Source: Ascochyta rabiei (taxonomy: Eukaryota > Ascomycota > Dothideomycetes > Pleosporales > Didymellaceae). Taken from it: a stretch of DNA of 64,000 nucleotides. Below the pieces are notes generated by a model. It searched no databases, was not told the DNA's origin, and saw only the letters and a list, made by a program, of their open reading frames with translations. The stretch spans positions 1,860,001-1,924,000 of the forward strand of contig NC_082405.1 of the NCBI RefSeq assembly GCF_004011695.2, given 5' to 3'. This document shows positions 56,356 through 64,000 of the stretch, in pieces. Both the position numbers and the translations under genes were made by a program. The stretch's first letter is position 1. Every line of letters begins with the position of its first letter.

Positions 56356-57080
56356 AGGACTGGCGATAAGCATATAAGACGGGAAAACGAATTCCAATCT
56401 GAAGATGCTCGCGGTAAACAGCCTTGCTGCTCGACGCTAAGATGCTCGATGCTCGATGCTGGGCGTGACGGAGCTAGGCGGACATGGAGACACGCAGTAG
56501 GCGGTTCGGTAGCGGCGAATGGGTGGTGATGCTGGCAGTGGCTTCCCAACAAGAGATGCTCACGAGCAATGTGGTCTTCTGGTGCCTATGTAATGCTCTC
56601 TGCCAATGCCTGCCAGCTGTCGAAGGGACGAGGGAATGGGCCTTCTTGGGTGCGAGAAGGGTGAAGAAAAGAGAAGCAGGGCAGAGGTCACCCAGCTGGC
56701 TTTGAGGTTGCCGAGCCTTTGCTTCCACAGCAACGACCGAGCTGCAGTGGAGGTGCCCAGCACCGGGGCCCAGCAGCACGGCCAGTGCGCGTTGGCGAGG
56801 CATAAGCGCTGCACCGACGGCCTCACCACTAACAGGCCTGCCTGCACACGGCCCTGGCAGCAGCGGGACGGGCATGGGGCAGTTTGCTCTTTCGCTAACG
56901 CTGCCTGCTGCGAGCGATGCTGATCCGCTGCGTTTCATTGACGCTGCCCTGCTGCTGCCCGCAGTTGCCATCACGATCCTGCTGCATGGCTACGGTATGG
57001 CTGCAGCTAACGCGCCTTGTGCATGGGGCTGGCCGCGAACGCTTGTTTACGACGACGCATCTCACAACCCACCTCACCGT

Positions 57081-57106
57081 CGAGAGCGAGAGCGAGAGCG
57101 AGAGAC
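57081..57106. repeat. GAGAGC hexamer repeat
   Basis: About four copies of CGAGAG in tandem within the gene-free region. Confidence 0.75.
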
Positions 57107-59613
57107 CATGGACGGCAAGCCTTCAATCGCACGGCTTTCATTCGTCTCTGATGCAGCACGCCGAAGCTGGCTGAAGGGGCCTGTCCGCCATCCCTCGCTC
57201 GTCTCGTTACCTTGACAGCACGCTGGCACGGATCCCGCTCCGACCAGCATCATGCCGGCATGGCCTGAAAATTGTGTGAAACCATGAGTTCTCTCTCCGC
57301 TTAACTGCTGCACCGGCTCTGTCCAAGCAGTCTTTGCTCCGGCCGCTTTCGTGTGAGACACTGCCTTCTAGCCGTGGGCCTGCGTCACCTAGACACGGTT
57401 TCCCAGGGAGACCAACGTCGGCCGTCGACTCAACATTGCACCGACAGCTCCATCGCCTTCGCGAGGCCTAGCCGCGAATCGCACCCAGTAAAGAGCCTCG
57501 TAATGGCCCCTCTGCTGTGAATGACACAGTAGAACCGGCGTCAGCATGGCCAGCTCTCGCGCGTCTGTCGTCATACGCAGCATGGGCGATGACTTGGCGC
57601 TGTTCTGCCAGGGAAACAGCCTCGAAGGAACACGCCAGGCACACGTTGTGAGTGGCCAGGGCCACAAAGTCTAGGTCCTGGGCCAGGACTGATAGGGCAG
57701 GCGGCTCAATTTCGCCGGCCTGACTGGTGCAGGGGGGCGCCTGTGTTTTGTGAAGGGTGCTGTGCGGCCCGTGAACTCGTCGATATTACAAGCTTTCCTA
57801 CCCTATCCGGATGCATAAAACTGGATTGCCCAAGCTCCGCCGGTGGCAGAACCGTCTCCTAGTGCATGCTCGAGATCGAGCTGCGGATAGACATCGCGAT
57901 TGCGACAGCCCCCTTCAACGTCATATCCATCGAGGTTGATGTCGATGAACCGATGGCCCAGTTTGCTATTCTTGCACTCCCTGTTTGCGGTCTTATTCGC
58001 GCCGACAACGCACAACTGGTGACGATGGGTGATCTCGCGACCAAAACAAATGTTGATTCCATATGGGGCTCGGGGCTGCCGGTGGAGGCTGTCGCCATAG
58101 CAGCTGAACTCAAGAAGGGTCGTTCGAGAACACGGGCGTTCCCAAACCCACCGAGCAAACCGCTGCACAAAAGCCTTCACAACGGGTACCATCATCATTT
58201 CCAGTTTGGACCCCACCAACCGGTGACCCCTCTTCTGTGGACCTTGAGACTCTGAGAGGCCAATTGCGGCGCTTGCGAAATGCGCCATCAAACACGCGTG
58301 TGTCGTCTCCCGGTGGACGCGACGAGCTATCGACACAAACAACCTAAACCGGCACACAAAGTGGCATCGCGCGCGCAGTCTCGTGACAAAAAGCATGGGT
58401 GCTTTCATTCAACCCCAGACCTACGGGAGGGCCTCTGCGTTTCGGGACCCTGAATTTTCTGCACTGTGACAGATAGTTTGAGCTCAATCTTCGTCAGACC
58501 TCAGCAGTACGCCGACTGCATCCGAGGTTTGTGCATGAATCTTCGTCACGGTCGTGGAGCTGGCAAAGCTTCCGACTTCTCAAGAGACGGATTTGCACAC
58601 AGGTGTTACGCCCGCCGCTGGAGATCATTATCGATAGATGCATTGCCGGAGAAGAAAACCTAATCAAGGGCGGACCTGAGTCGATCTCGGGTGCGGCGTG
58701 CTCAGCTCACTTAACCGTTGTCCCATGCAACTATCGCCAGCTTTCGCAGGGAAGGCTATCCCCTTGGCAGCGCCTTAAAACATGCCACCGCCAGCCCCAG
58801 CTAATCTATCTCGAGCATTTCCAGGGTCCACAAAGCCTCTCGCCGCAGCTGAACGGCCCTGTGTACAGACTCACTGGGCTGCGCCATCGCGATTGTGGGG
58901 TGGAGAGGGGTGTTGCTGCTTCACATAGCGAGGCTTCACTGTATTGAGTTTGACGCGGTGCTGGGCGTGTAGAAGTGCTTAGAGTCATCGACGCAGCATC
59001 TAGTTGTGCTCGCAAGTTGTGCTCGAAGCCTGCTGCACCTTAGTATGCATGAGTTATAATATATGACAGCAGGTATTCGTCCTCAACAGTCAGGAGTCAA
59101 ATCTTCCACAGTCAGGAGTGGAATCTTCCATAGTTAGGAGTGCCCCTCGTACAACTCTCTCGACTTTCCAGCACTGGACAGTGGTCGATATGGAAATTCA
59201 GTTGGCACAGTCCCAATCTCCAAAACGTAAATATTCTCCCTTTGAATTCTCGTAATAATTCATGTAGCGAGAACTCGTGTCTACAGTCGTATTCAATATG
59301 CAGCAGTAACGACAACAACGAACATCTTGAGGAGGCCGTAGGGACTTTGCATGCATGACGACCAATCCTATCACACGCTTGTGGATGAAGGGCTGACCGG
59401 TGGGCATCCACCTGAACCGTTGTCATGGTACGCTTGAGCGAACGTGGTTGTCAGGGCAAGTGCGGGGTGCCAAGAGAACAGACCTGGATTACGCAGTGAT
59501 GCTGCTAGGCTCGATATAGTCACCGCTCGCTTTCTGGCAGAACTTTTCGTGAACTTTTTGTGTCAACTGCAATCGCAGTTGATTGCATCGAATCCACCAG
59601 GCCAAGACAAGAG

Positions 59614-62600
59614 ATGGGTAGCAAAAACCGTAAGAGAGAGCGCGAGCCCGTGCAGGCTGAAAATGTCGAAGAAGTACCCGCAAAACGCCGTAGACAGCTC
59701 AATGAAGAGCACCTGAAGCTCTCGAAGCTCTACGAGGATCTGGCCGCAGAATCCGACGAAGTTCGATTTGAGGCTGCCAAACAACTCATTGTGAAGTTCT
59801 CGCCCGAAAGCGAGCCAGCTGCGAAAGACGTGGAAACTGCAATGGTTCGTTTGATCAAGGGTCTCTGCAGCCAACGCAAAGCTGCCAGAGTTGGATTTTC
59901 GCTCACCCTTACCGAATTACTGCGACAAATATTTGGTGGCGTAAAGATTGAAGGTCTCGATCACGATGTTACGTCGATTGTCAAGATGGTGGACGAAAAA
60001 ACTGAGATTGAGGGGAACGTGCCTGGACGAGTATGAACTGCATCCCTTGGGCTGAGACGAGGCTGACCATCGCAGGCCCGGCGCGACCATCTGATCGGAA
60101 AGCTGTTTGGGTACAAAGCCATCATGCAATCGTCGGTAGTCATTGAACCGCAGCTTTCCATGGAATGCTGGAATAAGCTTCTAGACCATATCTATGGTAT
60201 GGCACGCGACATACCCTGGCTGCGCGAAGAATGCGGGATGGTCCTTGTAGAGGCTGTGAAGAGTCTGAAAGCCCAGCCACAGTTCGAGCAATGCGCCGAA
60301 GAGGCAATCAAACGCCTGACCCCGTTCAAACTTGTCAGCACGCCACAGGGAGTCGCAGTATGGCTGACGGTTCGAGCGAGCTATGAAAAAGTTTTGCCAG
60401 AAGGCGTTTGGCACCAGAAAGATCCTCTATCAAGGAAGGAGCGTCCACGTCTAGCAAAGCTCCTAAAGGAGGATTTTCATGTCGACTCTGAGAGCGCGAA
60501 AGACGAAAAAGCTATCAAATCAGCTGCTGCCAACCCAAATCCCACCTTTGCGTGGGACCTGGTCTTTGGCGAGATACTTCGTAGAGATGAGGAGAACAAG
60601 GGCAGCGCCAAAGAGCCACCCAAAGCCGAGTTCCCTCAGTTATGGATCGACATTGTAGACAGTACGTTGACCACATACACGACGCATTGAAAACGAAGGC
60701 TAACCTAAAAAGACAACTTGTTTTCCACTACTTCGTCTCACGAGCGCAAGTCATGGGGCTTCAAACTCTTCAGCAACATGATCACACGGGTACCGGCGTG
60801 GGCTGTACCTGCGCTGTTCAGTCCGAATCTAATGAGGACAGTCATCAATCAGAGCAAAAAGGATGACAGATTTCTGCATACGGCAGCACTTGCCGCTCTC
60901 AAATCGGTGCAGTCAAGAGTTGAGCAAGAAAGCAGCTCTGCACTTCCAATCCTTGTTGCGCTTACTACAAAACATGGCATTGTCGAGTTCGACAAGGTCA
61001 CTAAGACTAAGACGCTCGAACAGATTCTTCTCGCGGCAGACGACAATACCCTGAAGAAGGTTGTGCGACATCTGAAGTCTGCGACCCTTCGACCAGAGAC
61101 TGTTGAGCAGAGCGTCGCAGACAGCCGTCGTCAGACTATCGCTGATCTTTTGATCAACACGGTGAAGCTGTTCAGACGCTACGATCAGCTTTCAGAAGAT
61201 GTTTTCGAGGGCGACAACTGGCTTCGAAGTCTCCTTGAGCTCTTGATCGAATATGCGTACTTTACACCCTCTGCTGATGTGAAGACAAGCAAAGTACCTC
61301 TTCCTCCCATCAGCGAAGGAAGCAGGACCATGTTCCAGGAGCGTCTGTCTTCGTGTCTCACCAAGCTGCTAGGTGTTGATGTTGGCTCTCGATCCTCTTT
61401 CGCTTCAATGATCATGGATATCATCCGATCTAAGAAGGCATCTACCAAGACTTTGGAGCCAGTGTTCAAGGCGGAGCCAAAGGTCTTTGAGACGGTAGAG
61501 AAAGCCTTTGAGACATTGGAAAAATTGTCCAAAAAGGTAAGCTGATCACCGTCTATGAATAAGCCGTCACTAACGCAAGCCCTAACAGGGATCGATTGCC
61601 GGTAACAAGATGGCTGCTGAAGGATTCGTACTTCTCTACTCGTTGACACTGTTGCAAGTCTACAACGGCGACGGCGATGCCATCATGATGCTCGATGATC
61701 TCGATGCTTCTCGCAAAGCAATGACAAAGAACAAGGACTCAGGTGAGGGGACTGACGCCTTTGTCGAGATCGTCCTGTCGTTCCTCGGTAACCCACGCAC
61801 TTTGTTCCGCAGGATCGGAGAGGAGGCCTTCTCTATCTTTGCATCCGAGATTGGCTCGGAAGGGCTGCAGTCGCTTGCTGAGATCTTGGACACCGAGGAG
61901 AATCTCGAAGGGCAGAAAGAGCTGTTCAATCAAGGAGACGACGACGCCGAGGAGGCTAAATCCGATGATGACTCCGACGACTCGGAGATGGACTCGGATG
62001 TTGAAATGATCGACTCGGACGTTGAATTGGTCAACGGCGAAGCTGAAGACTCAGACGTTGATGATGTCTCTGGGTCAGCTTCCTCCTCGGACGACAGCAG
62101 TGAAAGCGACGGCGAAGAAGATGGCGAAGAAGATGACGCGGAGTTGACACAGTTCAACAATCTTCTCCAAATGACACTCGGTACATCGAAAGCCAACATG
62201 GACGGCGATGGAGATGACACCTCTGACGATTCCGACATGGACGACGAGCAAATGATGGCCCTTGATCCTCAGCTCAGCAAAATCTTCAAGCAGCGTAGCC
62301 AAGTTACAAGCAAGAAGAAGGACCGAGAAGATGCGAAACAAAACGTGGTCCAGTTCAAGTCGAGGGTTCTTGACCTCCTGGCAATCTATCTAGATAAGCA
62401 GTACTCCAACGCACTCACGCTAGAGGTCCTTCTTCCAGCACTACGCCGCACGCGTGCCAGCGCCAACAAGCAGCTAGCGGAGAAGAGCGCTAAGATGCTG
62501 AAGACGTACTTCGACACACGCTCGAAACACAAGGCTCCCCTCCCAAAACCAGAAGCTGTTGAGACAGCATGGGCAATCTTGAAAGGCATCCACGAGGAAG

Positions 62601-62827
62601 CGAAGAACGGCGGTGGCGCCAAGGTCCATGCAGACGTCTGCAGCAACGCCAGCTTGCACGTTGTCAAGGTACTCGTGGGTCTTGACAAGGCCAACTACGC
62701 TGGGATCGTTGATGTGTATGCTGAGACACAGAAGCAGTGGTTCGCGGATAAGAAATCACCACTTCAGCCATCGTTATTTACCCAATTTCAGAACTGGTCA
62801 ATGAGCGCCCAGAAGCAGGGCAAATAG
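59614..62827 (+). CDS. POL5: Pol5/Mybbp1a-type rDNA-binding protein
   Basis: Nucleolar HEAT-like repeat protein (yeast Pol5, named DNA polymerase phi; animal MYBBP1A) needed for rRNA synthesis and ribosome assembly. Exons are 59614..60030, 60076..60661, 60713..61536 and 61589..62827 (1021 residues); introns of 45, 51 and 52 bases keep frame. The N-terminus has a basic nuclear-signal-like NRKRERE and AKRRRQL, then RFEAAKQLIVKFS and GLCSQRKAARVGFSLTLTELL, a family mark. WDLVFGEILRR and FHYFV-type helices follow across exons 2-3. Residues about 727-795 form a very acidic Asp/Glu/Ser stretch, also typical. The C-terminal part is helical and ends in SAQKQGK. The start is the ATG of MGSKNRK. Confidence 0.94.
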
Positions 62828-64000
62828 GGCTGATGTTGGGCAATAGGCATACTCATAGACCCGTATTCTGTAGTCGCGTCATTGTGCCTTCAGTTTTCTC
62901 GGTCCATCAAACACCCGTGACACCCGTGACTCGCACTATAAGCACAGAAGCTCAACCCGCCGCGTATCAATGGTCAGCGGTCTTTGCTGTGTCCGGGTAC
63001 AACAATCACCATGGCAAAGTCATATAGACTGCCGTGGGGCATGGCGCGCAGATCCAAGGGTTCGACACCAAACCCTTCTAGTAAAACAACCTGCAGCTAC
63101 TTCTGATGGACCAGCCTCCTACCCCTCGTCTTGAGGCTTGCCTGTGGTACGACTACCCCATGATTCGCGGTGTCTGCAGACCACGTGGAGTGTGGCACGC
63201 TTGTCAGATCAGAAGATGATTGTTCGGGTCCGTTCCGAAAGCGGCAATCGACAAGGTCATCCAGTCACGGTTCGAGATGCACATGCAGCAGTTCAAAATT
63301 CAGAGGCACGCTCAAGAGAAGACGTTGGAGAGCGTGGCAGGGCTTGTCGTGCTACTCAGTTCTTCTGGCGCTTCCTCGACTGTTCTTCGCGTCGTCTGCA
63401 CCTTCTGCGGCTTCTATGGTCCGGCAATGTGCTTCTTCTCGTGCTCCAAGACGTCAGCTCGATATTGGATGCAGCATGGAAGCCACCTTGGCGTATCTCA
63501 CGATCACGCGTCTTCCAACGACCGGCGATGCTGATTCGTAGTGGTATAGGGCGGCTGCGCGCACCGTGGAAGTCTGCACACGCCCGTGATCAGAAGGCAC
63601 CTCTGATGCAGGTCCAACGCTGATCGCATCAGAGTCAGTCTATTCGTACCTGGCTCTATATGCTACTCACATGGTTCTCCGTGCTAAGATGCCAAGGTAG
63701 CGGCGTCTTGCTCTTTAGCCTGTGCAAGTGGCTTGCAGCAAATACGGATTTCGATGCAAGGCTACTCGCTTCGCTGCCTGGTTTGAATACATCGGTAAGC
63801 AACAAAGGCTCATCGACCAGCGCATGGCTTGCCACTACCGCTGCTATGGACCCTGACTGTCTTTCATGCCTGAGAAGGGATTGGAGGTAAGCCAACGTCA
63901 ACTTGGCATCGGCTTGTTCGAGTCACAGAGTGGAATCCACTGCCAACCCTGCACGATTATCTGGCGCCATTTTGATTGTCTGAGCCGAGTTGTGGAGTAC
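62828..64000. other. Right-edge region, no supported gene
   Basis: 1.2 kb with only short frames (for example 63220-63534 and 63660-63890, plus strand) that show no domain. A gene starting beyond the edge may have its promoter here. Confidence 0.5.

Larger units (their letters stand above)
56173..59613. other. Long region without a supported gene, CDC25/POL5
   Basis: 3.4 kb between divergent CDC25 and POL5. The first kilobase upstream of CDC25 is G/C-rich with short tandem repeats. The longest frames overlap each other on both strands near 57803-58408; the plus one (ATG 57866, 129 codons) has a coding-like wobble but no recognisable domain, so I leave it uncalled. No tRNA or mobile element seen. 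A long CDC25 leader or a non-coding RNA is possible. Confidence 0.5.

Noticed and set aside
57803..58408. 201-codon frame on the minus strand and 129-codon frame on the plus strand
   Set aside because: They overlap each other, so at most one is real, and neither shows a domain; described in the gap entry only.
63138..63623. Frames near the right edge
   Set aside because: Several overlapping frames with no domain and no clear start; no basis to prefer one.

Overview
The window is nuclear DNA from a filamentous ascomycete (Pezizomycotina). The evidence is about 25 closely packed protein-coding genes on both strands, with many introns of roughly 45-60 bases that carry GT..AG ends and CTNAC-like branch sites, and a fungal gene content (TAF12, PRP2, RMT2, ISU1, sterol acyltransferase, CSN12, RFA1, CDC25, POL5). 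Dothideomycetes is my best guess from overall gene style, but nothing here proves it. All exon boundaries are my own reading, made by joining frames at canonical splice sites and checking that the joined peptide restores a family motif.

Layout. 1-8.1 kb: the 3' end of TAF12, a TG/GA microsatellite, the ER folding sensor UGGT, and a divergent MFS transporter. 8.2-10.6 kb: two broken genes side by side, a laccase-type multicopper oxidase relic and a secreted-protein relic. 11-20 kb: splicing helicase PRP2, a mitochondrial-type 1-Cys peroxiredoxin, a DLH/SnoaL-type protein without a catalytic centre, RMT2, a GFA-family zinc protein, a nitronate monooxygenase and a small Cys-rich ORF. 20.8-30 kb: an orphan Cys-rich single-pass membrane protein, a mitochondrial carrier, UBP14 and ISU1. 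30.8-44.4 kb: sterol O-acyltransferase, a multipass membrane protein, MED4, NCS-1, an EMP70/TM9 protein, a flavin monooxygenase and CSN12. 44.4-46.8 kb: a gene-free, partly AT-richer block, then tRNA-Ser(AGA). 47-56.2 kb: a quinone oxidoreductase, RFA1, an AIM2-type dienelactone hydrolase, SLD5 and CDC25. 56.2-59.6 kb: a long stretch without a supported gene. 59.6-62.8 kb: POL5. The last 1.2 kb has no supported gene.

How the genes relate. Most are unlinked housekeeping functions. Many neighbours are divergent pairs sharing 200-800 base promoters (UGGT/MFS, PRX1/DLH-SnoaL, RMT2/GFA, MED4/NCS1, FMO/CSN12, RFA1/DLH). Three DNA replication or cell-cycle genes (RFA1, SLD5, CDC25) lie within 8 kb on the minus strand. 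I found no CRISPR array, no intact transposon and no secondary-metabolite core enzyme, and I see no convincing evidence of a wholly new system. The points most worth checking are the missing canonical splice donor in ISU1, an alternative NCS-1 N-terminus encoded in its first intron, the catalytically dead DLH-like protein, the paired pseudogenes, and the orphan Cys-rich membrane protein.
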